64,000 bases of DNA from Panagrolaimus kolymaensis (Eukaryota; Nematoda; Chromadorea; Rhabditida; Panagrolaimidae): NCBI GenBank assembly GCA_028622995.1, contig JAJQJQ010000004.1, forward strand, positions 3,224,001-3,288,000, given 5' to 3'. The position numbers and the translations under genes are program-made. The notes below the pieces were generated by a model. The model was not told the DNA's origin and did not search any database. It saw nothing but the letters and a program-made list of their open reading frames with translations. This document shows positions 33,036 to 44,810 of the stretch, piece after piece; within the stretch, counting starts at the first letter, position 1, and each line of letters starts with the position of its first letter.

Positions 33036-33906
33036 TTATGTTGAAGCTTCGGATTTTTCACTTTTTTGATTATCAGAAAGAACAATACGAGGCTTGACCT
33101 GAAAAATATAATGATCAATTACAATATTAGGATAAAGAACAAATTACCATTGATCCAGTTCTACCGCTAACATCTTTATGAGCTTCATAACGAATAACGA
33201 TGTTTTTGCCACCTAAAGCTTTGTTCATGACTTGTCCAATGCGATAGTTGATAGCATCTTTGGTAGCATCTCGAGTCCATAAAGCAACCTAAAAAGAAGT
33301 TATAAGATAAGATAATAATGAAAATGAAGAATCATACCTTGTCACCTTTTTGGCGAACGTTAACAACAGCTCCACAAATTTCTTCACCATCTTCACCGAA
33401 TTGTTCACCAACAAGAGATAAAAGAGTTTCCATCCAGAAATGATCCAAATCATTTTGACGCTTCTGCTTTTCAACAACAGCGAGCCAACGACCACCTTTG
33501 ACATTTTGATCATCTTCCCACATGGGCTTGATTCCTTCACGGAAAAAGTAGAAATCACTTCCCCAGGTAAGTCCAGATGGTTGAATAAAATGATTTGCAA
33601 CACTAAAAATTGAACATTTAGTACATGCACCACAAGAAAATAAAGCACATACGACCAAAAGCCTTCAATGGAATCAAAAGTTGTGACTTTACGTAGACAA
33701 TCTTCCCAATCTTTTGTTCGATCACCCTTGAGAAACCAGAAGACCCAGCGAGATTGTAATGGATGTCGACTTGGAATTGTTGGTGGCAATAGTTCCCATA
33801 GTTCTGAAAGAAAAAGAGTAATAAGATCTAAAGGCAAAAAAAAAAAACACATACCACGAAAGCGAAGAGTTGCAGCCTCACGTTGGACTTGCTTCGGGGA
33901 TAGCAT
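33036..33906 (-). CDS. ife: Translation initiation factor eIF4E (IFE)
   Basis: eIF4E binds the m7G (or, in some nematode isoforms, trimethylguanosine) mRNA cap and recruits eIF4G. Exons 33906-33855, 33803-33653, 33602-33338, 33288-33148 and 33098-33036 give 223 aa. The family core is clear: RHPLQSRWVFWFLKGD, DWEDCLRKVTTFDSIEGFWS, PSGLTWGSDFYFFREGIKPM with the cap-stacking Trp, MWEDDQNVKGGRW with the second cap-stacking Trp and Glu, HFWMETLLSLVGEQF, and VNVRQKGDKVALWTRDA. The start lies after a TTTTTTAG acceptor; the frame is open back to that acceptor, so a coding 5' exon is possible. Which IFE class it is (m7G only or dual cap) cannot be settled by eye. Confidence 0.95.
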
Positions 33907-34893
33907 CACGAAGACTTCGACGAGGTATGTTAAGCTGGCTAAAAAATAAAGCAAATTGATTAGTAATAGCGGGAAAATTGCTTGAAAGGATCAATAGTAA
34001 CAAAGTATTCGCATAAAGTAGAAATGAATACACGCAAAACCACAAAGATATTTTACAAAAGTATGTATGTCAATGAATAAAAAGGGGATAAAGAATCTGA
34101 CAAATTTCAGAAAAAGGAAACGAAATGAAAATCGGGAGGTGTAAAACAAAAAAGGTGAAACCGAATATCGTTTTAACACAGTAACATGCACTTTTTTAGA
34201 TTGAGCAAAAATATGGAAGGTTGGATAAATGCATTTGGACACGATCTCTCCCAGAAGCAAGAGGAAAAAAATAAATTTATTACGATTCATTCAAAAGCAA
34301 TATTTGGTTATTGATTGAAACTTCAAAGTTGCTTTCAAAAAATTTTCAATAAAAAAATAAACCGAAAAGAAAGCTACCGTTTCCTTAATTTGTGTCGAGA
34401 GTATGTTTTTTTGCGGGGTATTTAAAACAAAGGTTCGTCCATCGAAACAATACATATTTTAGTTTATTGCCTCAATCATCAGCAATCTGAAACTTTTTTT
34501 TGAATATTTTTCTTTTGGTGTTTTTTAGTGATATTGTTTTTGGTATAATTTTTGGGTTTTATAAAACTTTATAAGTTTCTAGTAATCAAATGATTAACTT
34601 CTCGGCAAACCTTTTTATCTTTAGTTCATGAGGAATTGAAGTTATTTTTAGAAAGATGTTATGCTGCTGGACGATGATGAAACAGAAAATACATAAACAT
34701 AAAAAAGAGATTCATTAAATGATTAATAAATTATTTTTTGCAATAAAAACAATAATGTTGTGCTTCTTTTTTGTTTTGTTTTTGCAAACGTTTGATGAAT
34801 TTGCTTTGGAAAAATTTTTGCTTTTGCTTTTTTTTAAAGGATTTCCGATCGAAATAAAAAAAACCTTGATCATCATTCGTTGAGGAGAGGCAG
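33907..34893. other. Intergenic region; right part is one half of a local duplication
   Basis: From about 34608 the sequence is a diverged copy of 38870-39165 (shared TCTTTAGTTCATGAGGAATT, AAAAAAGAGATTCATTAAATG and neighbours). The part left of that shows no feature that I recognise. Confidence 0.55.
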
Positions 34894-35395
34894 ATGAATA
34901 AACAAATTGGAATGGTTAATTTTTCAACGACAACGCATCGTCATGAAGGTTTTACTTGGGTTATGGTAAAGCACTTTAGCGTGGAGTTTTAAATAGATAA
35001 ACTATTTTTAGCAAATGTCAATCGAATCAGTTGAATATGATTCAAAATTTTGTGTTATTTATGATTATTGGAAAGCCGATGAAAGGTATCGAAAAGGCGA
35101 TCATATCACTTTGGTTCTTCATTCAAAGCCTTCGTATTTAAATTATTTAAGCAAACAGGTTGAAACATGGCAAGGCGGAATCTCAATTGCCATTTTTATT
35201 CCAACTCCAAAACATTATATTAACAGAAATGGAACCGTGATATTGAGTTCCTCGCAGCTTCATTTACAAGTAAATTATTTTTCACGCTTTTAACTTTTCT
35301 TTCGAAATTAGTCATAATCCATTTTTGTGGTTATTCTGCTTTTTAGCACTTTGCATCCTTTTTTTTACCCATCACTTTTTTTCCATTAATCAGAA
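34608..35395 (+). repeat. Composite duplicate of 38870-39165 and 41231-41730
   Basis: The left 290 bp match 38870-39165 and the right 490 bp match 41231-41730, in the same order and orientation, with about 2 kb missing between them at a junction near 34905. This is a tandem segmental duplication that later lost an internal piece, including the true 5' end of the glycosyltransferase copy. Confidence 0.75.
34894..35293 (+). pseudogene. Truncated duplicate of the GT49 glycosyltransferase gene
   Basis: This is a copy of part of exon 1, intron 1, all of exon 2 and the start of intron 2 of the gene at 41139-42848. The exon equivalents are 34894-34965 and 35012-35269; the frame then runs into the intron copy and stops at 35291-35293. 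The membrane anchor and the catalytic exon 3 are absent. The deletion junction placed an ATG (34894) in frame with the remaining exon 1 sequence (GMVNFSTTTHRHEGFTWVM). Exon 2 has no stop or frameshift and differs from the intact copy by a handful of residues (e.g. HERYREGD versus DERYRKGD). It cannot make a working enzyme; a short soluble product of about 120 aa is conceivable. Confidence 0.8.
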
Positions 35396-35618
35396 ACAAT
35401 ATAAAAATCAAAATGATCCAATTTTGGAAAAAACCGTAGCCTTTTTCATTTGACAAAATTTTAAAAGAAATTTTTCCTTTGATTAAACTTTGATTGCTTC
35501 GAGTTTTTTGATAAAACAAAAAAAAATTTTTACTGCGTGTTTATATTTTTTCCCGTCTTCGTCATAATTCTTTTTTGGTTATATTTATCTTCTCTTCATA
35601 CCAAATCTTAATAAAAGA

Positions 35619-38070
35619 ATGTGTAAATTAACTTCGATAGAATCTGATTCCTCTATGGATACTTCTGATCAAAGTACTGAAGATGCTACAAGTGTTAAAA
35701 ATATTGTAAAAAAACTTGCAAAGGCTTGTCGAGAAAGTACACTTGAGATAATTACTGATGAAGAAAATAAAACGCTTGCTAAAAGTAGTAAGTTTTTTAT
35801 ATAATCATAACAGCATAATTTTTTCTTTTATTTTTTAGCTTTCTCATCTGATGATATTCCTAAAGCTGATAGTATTGATGCATTGAATTTGTTTGAAACG
35901 TCATGTGACAGCTCTGAAAAAGCAGATGAATATATTTTTAATAAAGAAAATGATCGTGGTGGTCCAGGTATTATGATTCATATTAGAAAAGTTTATGGAA
36001 AAATTGCGAAAACATTGGGAAGGCAATTTCGACAAGTGGCAGCTGCTGCAGCTGAAAGGTATGTTTTTTATACAATATATTTATTTATTTCTCTGTTACA
36101 TGACTAGCCATATTCAACTTTTTAAAATTATTTTTATTTTAGCGAAAGTTCCGACGAAGATGAAGAAGCGATTACAAACGACGCTGAAATTGATGCCTCA
36201 AAGTCAAAGAAATCGAAACCATTTGAAATTGATCCCAATTTGAATCTATGTGAAAGTTCCAACGAAAAAGCATTTGCTTTCAACATATCTACAATAGCTA
36301 TCATCGAACCTAGTATTGATTTTTTAGCCGAATCGTAAGTTAAAGGGAGTGTCCCAAACGATGAGAATAATTTTACTACGACGGGTGTTCCTAGCCCGAA
36401 AGTTTCATTGTCTCAAAAGCTTACAAAGTGCTACGAATTTTTGTAGCTTTTTGTAGCATTTTGAGAAAATTTCGTAAGCTTTTGAAAAAACTTTGTAAAA
36501 CTTTGTAAGACTTTGAGACAGTGAAGAAAAACTTTCGGGCTAGGAACACCCGCTGTAAGGGTTTTCTCATCGTTTGGGACACTCCCTTTAATTAAAACTG
36601 ACTTGTTTAAAAATAAAATTTTTTTAGTGGTACATGGCTACGTTTTATAAAACCAATTGGACATGGCGGATTCTCTCTTGTTTGGCTTGCATTTGACTTG
36701 GAAAAGAAAATTTTCAAAGCCGTTAAAGTCTTTAGGTATCATTGTTGGATAAATTGGAAAGAAATTAAGGTAATAAAATTTGCGGTTCTTAATTTAAAAA
36801 TACTTTATAAAAATAACTCAAAAAAAAATAATTGCATACATTATCATATAGAAAATTTCATCTCCCATAGCATACAACCCACAAAAAGCCTAACAAAAGT
36901 AAGCATTTCATGTTACAAGGGTATAAAGCAATTAAAACTTATAAATCTGTTACAATTTTTAAAATTTGTATTTTAAATTATTTCAATTTCGTTATTTTCA
37001 GGCTCTTCAAAAATTTCGAAATCATCCACATATTATCCATTTCTATGAAGTTTTTAATTGGCACACAAGTGATGTAATATTCTCATGCATTGTTTATGAG
37101 CCACTGGGAAAGGATCTCCAAGTTCTGATACACGAAGCTACTGAAGATGGTGATTATTTTTCTATGGATGTTATCAAAAAAGTTGCAAAGCATATGCTCT
37201 TGGCTTTGGAATCTCTTCATAAATTCAAGATCTTTGGAAAGAAAATTATTCATTCCGATATTAAACCTCAAAACATTGTTGTATGTGGTTCACAAGGAAA
37301 TATTTTCAATCAACTAAAAGAAAAAGTGGATTCGCGCGAAAGCTTAAAACCATTTCGAATGGCTTGCAGACAAAATTTTTCATTTAGTATATATAGTGAA
37401 GACTATACTTGGATACGGTTGAAGGATTGTTTGAATAGTGTTCCAGAAGAAGAAAAATTGAATGGCCTAACGTTTAAATTAATTGATTTTGGAAATGTTA
37501 TGGTAACTTTCTGAAACATCCTTTTATATATGTATTTCTTTATTTTTTTAGGAAGGAGGAAAACACCATACCACAGGTACTTATGGTTATAAACCACCTG
37601 AATACCACTTTGGTGCACCTCTCAACTATTCACATGATATTTGGTCTTTGGGTATTACAGTAAGTTTTAACATATTTATAAATTATGCTTTAAATTTTCA
37701 GCTTGTTCACATACTTACATGTCAACGATTTATTCCATTTCCGAAAGATTTTTTTTGTTGGAATAGAAGCGAAATGAATGAAATGAGAAAAATATTTGGC
37801 AAATTTCCAAGAGACGTGTATATCGATGCAAAATTTCCTTGGGGCTCTGAAAAGAAATTTACAGAAGATGGCTTAAATCATGAAGAAACTATAGAACGAT
37901 TCAAAAATGTTTTACAAGAAAAGATTGAAAGCTATCAAATGTATGATGAAATGTGTGATGATGATCGCCAAAAACTTCTCGGTTTTTTAACTCAAATGAT
38001 CGATTTCCATCCAAAAAGAAAGACCGCTGAAAAATTACTTGTTCATCCATGGTTAAATGATGTAATTTAG
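35619..38070 (+). CDS. SRPK-like protein kinase, divergent
   Basis: Exons 35619-35787, 35839-36058, 36143-36334, 36628-36769, 37002-37502, 37552-37659 and 37702-38070 give 566 aa. The first 190 residues are low-complexity and rich in Ser, Asp and Glu. The kinase domain follows: glycine loop GHGGFSLVW, ATP-anchoring Lys227 in KAVKVF, catalytic loop HSDIKPQNIV with Asp327, metal-binding DFGN with Asp403, TGTYGYKPPE, YSHDIWSLGITLVHILTC, and MIDFHPKRKTAEKLLVHPWL at the end. About 70 residues separate the catalytic loop from DFGN; this spacer and the overall plan resemble SR-protein kinases (SRPK), which phosphorylate Arg-Ser splicing factors. The HRD Arg is replaced by Ser. A MITE sits in the intron after exon 3. 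Nematodes have many kinase-family expansions, so substrate assignment is tentative. Confidence 0.82.
36344..36587. mobile_element. MITE with 25-bp-plus terminal inverted repeats and TTAA flanks
   Basis: The ends AGGGAGTGTCCCAAACGATG and CATCGTTTGGGACACTCCCT are perfect inverted repeats. The complementarity resumes further in (GGGTGTTCCTAGCCCGAAAG with CTTTCGGGCTAGGAACACCC), so the whole 244-bp element can fold back. It is flanked on both sides by TTAA (36340-36343 and 36588-36591), as expected for a piggyBac-mobilised element, though a TA duplication is also compatible. It lies in the kinase intron, with the left TTAA abutting the GTAAGT donor. Confidence 0.85.
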
Positions 38071-38423
38071 TTATGCTTTTTATTGATATTGTTTGTATTT
38101 TCATAAACTTTTGAGTTAACAATTTTGGTGTTGAAGACTAAATTTTCCCTTTTTATTTCTTATTTGTACCTAGCATACAAAAAAAGAGTGAAAGAAAACA
38201 AAAGCCTAAAGTTGATTGAACAAATAAGAGTAAAAGCCCTTTATTCATTTAGAGTATGGCGCTTCCTTAACGTCAAAAGTTGTAAAAGAAATATGTCTTT
38301 TTCAAGAGAATAGCATATTCGTTATAATCGATTGCGTTATAGAAAAAGGTACAGTAAATATGAAACTACATATGCATTGAAACCATGGCATCAAAAATAA
38401 CCAAAACAAAATTCAAAGCCATT
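38071..38423. other. Tail-to-tail spacer
   Basis: This lies between the kinase stop (plus) and the stop of the 121-aa gene (minus). It contains no recognised feature. Confidence 0.45.
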
Positions 38424-38837
38424 TCATTTTTTTAAACAAAAACTAATTATTCTAAAATTAAAAAAAAGAATTCCGCAAATTCTAGCAAAAATAAGAATCA
38501 TTGGAGTTGAAAATGCAGGTATTAAAGGTTCCGCAGATTTTAATACACGTGCTTCCGAATCATTATTGTTAGCTTTTGATTTTTCACATTCAGAAGGTTT
38601 ATTTTCAGATTTACGATTCTTTGTTGGAGATGCCTCGATTGAAGTTGCAGATTTAGCATGTGTACGAACTTTCTTTGTTTTATTTCCAGCAGGAAGAGCA
38701 AAATGTGGATTTGTTCGAAGATCGGTTGGTGGAGCATTTGATGCAATTTTTGAGTATGGATCATCTAAAACTTAAAGAAATACTAAGATTTTGAAAATTA
38801 TAATGAAACAACCCTGGATGGAATTGGTTCTTCCCAT
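38424..38837 (-). CDS. Small basic protein with C-terminal hydrophobic tail, unknown
   Basis: Exon 1 (38837-38813) encodes MGRTNSIQ; exon 2 starts at 38764 (acceptor gttttag) or 38770 and ends at 38424, keeping frame. The product is 121 aa. The middle is polar and basic (DPYSKIASNAPPTDLRTNPH, then Lys/Ser-rich segments). The end is hydrophobic (FSTPMILIFARICGILFFNF followed by a short basic tail), consistent with a tail-anchored membrane protein. There is no signal peptide. I recognise no family. Support comes from the long open frame, good splice sites and coding-like composition. An additional 5' exon cannot be excluded. Confidence 0.5.
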
Positions 38838-41138
38838 TTTCTTAGTAGTTTCTTTTTTTGAAACTTTTATGAGAGCAAAACTTTTTGTGTCTTTAGTTCA
38901 TGAGGAATTGAAGTTATTTTTAGAAAGATGTTATGTTGCTGGGTGATGATTAAGCATAAGAAACATAAATATAAAAAAGAGATTCATTAAATGATAAAAT
39001 TTTTTGCAATAAAAACAAAAATGTTGTACATTTATTTTTTATTTTTGCAAACGTATAATTAATTTGATTGAAATATTTTTGCTTCTTTACTAGAAAATTT
39101 TCGATCAAAATAAGAAGCTTCCCTGGTTATTGGTTAATGCAGAGGAGGAATAAAATAACCATAATTGTTTTAGCTTTAAAAATGCATACATTCTTTGTTT
39201 GTAAACTTTGAGTTTTCTTGAAAGCTTTTAAATTAATGGTGAAACATTTTGTGCCTGTGTTTTAGTTGAAAGGCAGCTGATGACTTTCAAAAAGTGAAGA
39301 GGTTGAACTGATGAGAGTTTTGAATTTATTAACTCTATCACAAATGGTGATTTTTTTGTTGGAACAAATTCTTTTTTAAGGTCGCTTAGATACAGTAATT
39401 TTTTGCCTTCTCATTATTGCAGATGAATAATTATAAATTCAACTAATTGCCTTTTTTATGTGTGAATTATTTATTGTAGCCTATTATTATAATATTCTCT
39501 CTTGCATTTTCTTTTGTTGCATTTTTTGTTTGTTTGTTGCAAACTTGGAAGCGATGATCTCTTGCTCATGGCTGGCATGTGTTAAAAGAAGCTATGTTGC
39601 AAAAATATAAACAATGCCTTGAACTTTTTAGCCTTATTCCTATTATCTTTTTGTTGGAACATTTATTTTGCGTGAATGTCTTTTTTCAATTTTTTTATAT
39701 TTCTTCGGTCTCTCAATTTCTAACTTCTCAATGTCCATGAAATCACACCAAATGATTCAATCCATTCTTCATTTTTCCATTTTCTAAAACAATTAAAAAT
39801 AAGAGAATTTCATCTTTCTTTAATTTGAATCTAATTAGGTTAGTTGGTAAAAGCATTTTTTGGAGAGATTTTTTTTGTCGCTTTGAAGAAAAGCAACGGT
39901 TATGGCCACTTGAAGAACATTGACGACATACTTTCTAAGACTGGTTTTACTGAGCGCCTTCGTTCTTCTAAAATAAACTTCGATTGCATCTTCTTTTTTT
40001 TCCTTCCTTAAAAAAATATGGAGGAAACTCACTTCACTTTTTGAATTCCAATGAAGACGTAACACCCAAACTCTAATACCAAAAAAACAATAATAATAAA
40101 AGGAAGATAGAAGGTAATAATTGACGTATGTTTTTCCGTCTTCGATATATGGCAATTAAAAAGTGATTTATTTTTGAAATTAAACATATTTTTAAGTTTG
40201 GAATTTATAAAAGTGTTTTTAAAAATTTATTGCTTTCTTTAAAAGGTTTTTTCTTGAACTTGATGTTTGGTGGTTGGAATTTATTTTTAATGTTTACATG
40301 TACGGTAGCTAAGAATTCGATGACTAGTGATTATGGATATAAAAAGTTCGATCAATTAGATATGATTTTAGTCATAGGATGATGAATGATTAAACTGTGC
40401 AGTTGATATCTAAAATTGAGTCAATCTATGTTCGATGTCAAAGTTAAAATTAAAGAAAGTTTCATGAATTAGAATATGCGGGTACTGCGATACATGTTCG
40501 AAACAACAACAAAAATTCGGTAAAGGATATTACAATAATCTGTCTTTGCCATTAAGCTTAATAGTACCAAACTTTTTCGTATCATCATTACTAATTTTTC
40601 AAACTTCCATATTTGTTTAAAAAAAATTAAAGAGTCGTTTTGTTTTTTAAAATACTTCCTGGCACGTTGATGCTTTTTTTATTCAACAGACGCGAGAACC
40701 CGGAATCATTTTTCAAGTCTATCATCAAAACACGAGAGTCATTTTTATTTTTCGAACGCTTTTTTTTTATGAACAAAAACGACTATCAAATTTTTTTATT
40801 AGAATTTTTTCGTAAACGTATTATTTAAAATTTCTGAACTCTTTTGTTACAACTGTTCTTGCATATTTCCATCTTTGATAACCCAACCCTCAAAAAACAT
40901 TGATAAAAAAACAAACAAAGAATATTAAATTCCGTAATTCTTTTTTTGATTATCGAAACCTTTTCTTTTTTACATATATATTTCAACTTTTTTTTCTCAC
41001 GCTTCTCGATTGACATTTTTTCGTCTTTCGTGTGTTATTATTATTGCCTCTGGGTGTTTTTTTTTATTTCTCGAGAAAGAGATTATTACTTTCGCTTGTT
41101 TTATATTTTCTGATAAGTTGTTAACGATTTAAAGAAGG
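38838..41138. other. Intergenic region with duplicated block, upstream of GT49 gene
   Basis: 38870-39165 is the source or sister of the duplicated block at 34608-34900. The remaining 2 kb is AT-rich. A minus-strand frame at 39835-40155 has a hydrophobic stretch and possible splice sites but no ATG; I did not annotate it. Confidence 0.5.
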
Positions 41139-42848
41139 ATGACCATCATCATGGTCGGATTATCTTCAAAACGGATATTAAAAATATGCTTTAAAATTAT
41201 TATATTTGGAAGTTTATTTATGCTTGGACTATTTGGAATGGTTAATTTTTCAACGACAACGCATCGTCATGAAGGTTTTACTTGGGTTATGGTAAAGCAC
41301 TTTAGCGTGGAGTTTTAAATAGATAATCTATTTTTAGCAAATGTCAATCGAATCAGTTGAATATGATTCAAAATTTTGTGTTATTTATGATTATTGGAAA
41401 GCCCATGAAAGGTATCGAGAAGGCGATCATATCACTTTGGTTCTTCATTCAACGCCTTCGTATTTGGATTATTTAAGAAAACAGGTTGAAACATGGCAAG
41501 GTGGAATCTCTATTGCCATTTTTATTCCAACTCCAAAACATTATATTAACGGAAATGGAACCGTGATACTGAGTTCCTCGCAGCTTCATTTACAAGTAAA
41601 TTATTTTTCAAGCTTTTAACTTTTCTTTCGAAATTAGTCTTACAAGAAACTTTCTGATTTTGGTGATTATTTTATTTTTAAACACCACTTTTCATCCTTT
41701 CTTAACCCATCACCTTTTTTCCATTAATCCGTTTAAAAAAACAAGTTAACACGAAAAAATAATATTTAAACAAAAAATCCGTGATAGTGATAACTTGATT
41801 AATTACCCCAACTTTTTCTCATCTTAAAAAAACGGAACATTTATTTTCTGAAAAAGCCGAAAAGAAAAATTAGAGATGATCAATCAAAGACACTTTTTTT
41901 CCTTTAAAGTTAAAAAAAATCGATCATTTTTGCAGGCAATTTTTGCGATAATTGATTCATTGAAAGCTGTAAAAGAATCACAAAAAGTTTCATTACATTT
42001 ATTTTTTGATAAAGATAATTTTCAACAATGTCCAAAATTGCAATTTCAAAAGCTTCCATTTATTCCAACAATAATGGATTTATCAGATTTTTCTCCTCCA
42101 GCTGAATTATATCCAATTAATCCTGCAAGAAATATTGCAAGACTTGGTTCGCATACAAAACTATTCATTTCTGGAGACATTGAACAATTTTTTGTTAATA
42201 ATTTTGAATCTCGAGCTTTTGAACTTGGTAAACGAGTGCTTCTTGAAGAAAAACAACAAATTGTTTTGGTTCATCGTCGATTTGAAATTGATTCAGATGC
42301 ACCGGAACCAAAATCCAAAGCTGATTTAAAAAAATTGATTGAAAATAAAAAAGCTGTAGCATTTCATCGATTTGTTTATTCCAAAGGCCATAATATTCCT
42401 GGGTTGGATGAATGGTTAGAAACTAAGGAGGATCCAAATAAACCAACAACAATAGAAAAAATATTAAATTACACTAATGCTGAATGGGAGCCTCAATTTA
42501 TTGGAGATGCGAGAGTTCCATTTCATGATAATCGTTTCCCATTTCGCTTACGCTCAAATACCCATATGGGAACCCTTTTATGTTATAAAGGCTTCAAATT
42601 TGCCATTATCAACGATCTATTTACATATCATCGAGGAATAAAGAGAATTGAATCTGATAAAGATATTTCACTTAAAAATATTTCCCTCAATAATGGTTAT
42701 CGTAAAGTATGTTTTTGTCTTTCCTTCCTTATAGCACCATCAACTATGTACATAATTCGCAACATTTTAGATGGTTGATCAATTTCGTAATGAATTATAC
42801 CGTAGTTTTCCAGCAATGCGAGATCGTTGCCCTTTATTCCTTCCATAA
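41139..42848 (+). CDS. GT49-family glycosyltransferase (B4GAT1/LARGE-C-terminal-like)
   Basis: Members of this family add glucuronic acid or related sugars in the Golgi during glycan assembly. Exons 41139-41291, 41338-41595, 41936-42706 and 42771-42848 give 419 aa. A type II membrane anchor lies at about residues 13-38 (ICFKIIIFGSLFMLGLFGMV). The luminal domain has TLVLHSTPSYLDYLRKQVETW (20 of these: LVLHSTPSYLDYLRKQVETW), the WQGGISIAIFIP strand, YPINPARNIARLGSHT, a DIE metal-binding triplet in ISGDIEQFF, a VAFHRFVYSKGHN segment and WEPQFIGDARVPFHDNRF. The pattern matches the Glyco_transf_49 domain, which is expanded in nematodes (bgnt genes). A fragment of the gene was duplicated 6 kb upstream (34894-35293). 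Confidence 0.85.
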
Positions 42849-43002
42849 TTATGTAGCAAAAGCTGTAGATAAAAACTTTCACAATTTTTACTGGTTCTTT
42901 TTATTCCACAATAAAACACGGGTTTAATTTTATTTAATTGTTTATTTATTGTTAACTTTTTTTAAAACATCAAAATATATAAAATAAAGTTGGGTAAAAG
43001 AT

Positions 43003-44245
43003 TTATCGTTTTATTTTAATTGAACTTCGTTGATTTGCATCAGGTATTGCTGGCGTAGGTTGTTTTTCTTTCTTTCCATCTTTTTCCTAAAAAAGCATCT
43101 AATTACTATAAGTTTTGAAGATGTGAAGAATAAATAACAAAACATTTTCATAGCATAAAAACCTTACCTTTGAAGTTTTTGGTTGCTTATTTTCATTTAC
43201 ATCAACATCAGGAAAATCAATACTTGAACTAAAATTTGTAGTTACACCAGCCATAGTATCTTGGTTTGAAGCTTTTGTATATGGAAATCTTTCATATTTA
43301 ATATTTGATGTTCTTACAATTGGCGTTCTTGAAAGTTCTTCCATTTCTGGCTCAGGTGTTTGAACCTTTCTAGTCAAATAATCAGTAAATAGTGGCGTTG
43401 ATGTCGCAGGAAGATGAACACTTGATTTAGAAATAAAAGGAACATGTCGTTGATATTGTTGTTTTTTCTGACTTGGAGGTTTTTGTTGCACTTGAGGTGG
43501 TGGTGGCGGTGGCAGCTTGATATCTTCTGATTCTTGCGTCTAAATTATGAATTTAGTAAGGCTTATAAGCGAGCTAATGAAAACTTACATTATCAAGTTT
43601 AGGTTCATTTTCGACTACTACTTGTGGTGATGGTGGCTTTGATTTCTTACTTTTGATTTCAGGAGTTGATATTGATGGTGTAACATGATGAGAAGATTCA
43701 GCTGATTTCTTACGCAGAGAGACAAGCGATTTTTGATGACGTTGAGATTTAGTTGATTTTGAATTCGCCTTTTTTTGATCCATTTGTATACCAACTTCAA
43801 CTTCAATTTCATTTGTTGTTTTTCTTTCATCTTCAACAATAATATTTTTGGATGAACATTTTTCCAGCTGAGGCAAAGTCGAAGATGAATATGTCATATT
43901 TTGTTCTTTTTTACTTTGAGATTGTGTTGCTTGACTTATCCGAGATGAATATTTTCGATATGATGTTGCAGCTTTCTTTTCAGAATTTGAACATTTTCGT
44001 TTTGATTTTCTCTTTGAATCTTCTTTTGAACTTTTGACTCTTGAATTTGGAGTTGGTTTTGGAAGGTTTCGATCTTCAATTGATTCACCAACAGTTGTTT
44101 CAGGCTTTGGTATTATATGAACATTTTCTATAGCAGCACCTTCCGTTGAAGTCTTGTTGTTGTTATAATTAGTATCACCTGCAGCGGCAGTGGAATTTTC
44201 TTTTTTTGATTGAGCAATTTTTTTATTTTTTCGTCGAATACACAT
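43003..44245 (-). CDS. Disordered Ser/Lys/Pro-rich protein, unknown
   Basis: Exons 44245-43589, 43539-43168 and 43086-43003 give 370 aa from the ATG at 44245 (MCIRRKNKKIAQSKKEN). The frame is open upstream to a possible acceptor at 44333-44334, so the true start may lie further 5' and add at least 29 residues. The protein is almost wholly predicted disordered: Ser/Lys/Glu-rich in exon 1, a polyproline run and Gln-rich segment at the start of exon 2, then TRKVQTPEPEMEELSRTP and YERFPYTKASNQDTMAG. No domain or membrane segment was recognised. The last exon is short and basic. Coding is supported by long frames and good splice sites; the function is unknown. Confidence 0.6.
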
Positions 44246-44810
44246 TGATTTATTTTTTGAAGATGATGAATTTGAAAAAGTTGAATGAAGGAATAAAGTT
44301 GGAGTTCGATTTGAAAGGATTTCATTTTCATGCTAATTTTTGAATCTAAAAATATACAAAATGACTAATTTTCAAATTCACCATTTACTCATATCACTTT
44401 ACAAAACTTTTACATAAAAAAAGTTTATTATTTGCGAATCAAAAAATGAATCAGTTGCTTTATTTTTTTAAAGTGTCGAGCTCTTGAAAAAATCACAAAA
44501 CTTCATGTGAAAGGGTTTTATAAAATGTAAAAAATCACAAGAATGATTGGATTGCGTACAAAAAAAGTTCAAGCACGGGCCAAGATGCTGATTGCATACA
44601 TATGAAAAAAGAAGTTTGTTTACCATCATTCATCGACCAAGCAAAAATTTCGCTGCGCAAAAAATGACGCTGTTTTTTTTTTCTACGTTTTTAAAGGTGG
44701 AATAAAAGGGTAAAAAAAAAGAGCTTCGAAGACTGGTTTGTTTTTGTTGATTGAAAGTAGCAGCCGCTATCCATAAAGGTAATCAAAAATCAGATAAGAT
44801 TTTTTCTGAA
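44246..44810. other. Divergent promoter region
   Basis: This lies between the disordered-protein gene (minus) and the first Kunitz gene (plus). It contains the possible 5' extension of the former (to 44332). Otherwise it is AT-rich without recognised features. Confidence 0.45.

Noticed and set aside
33289..33954. One long minus-strand frame through the eIF4E region
   Set aside because: It is a chain of eIF4E exon 2 with read-through introns and a shifted exon 3; the spliced model recovers the full factor.
39835..40155. Minus-strand frame with a hydrophobic stretch and possible splice sites (GTGAGT, TTTATTTTAG)
   Set aside because: No ATG opens the frame, no upstream exon could be joined, and no family was recognised; left unannotated.
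42708..42735. A 28-nt intron ending in TTATAG in the GT49 gene
   Set aside because: A longer intron ending at 42770 gives an in-frame C-terminus (MVDQFRNELYRSFPAMRDRC) that fits the family better.
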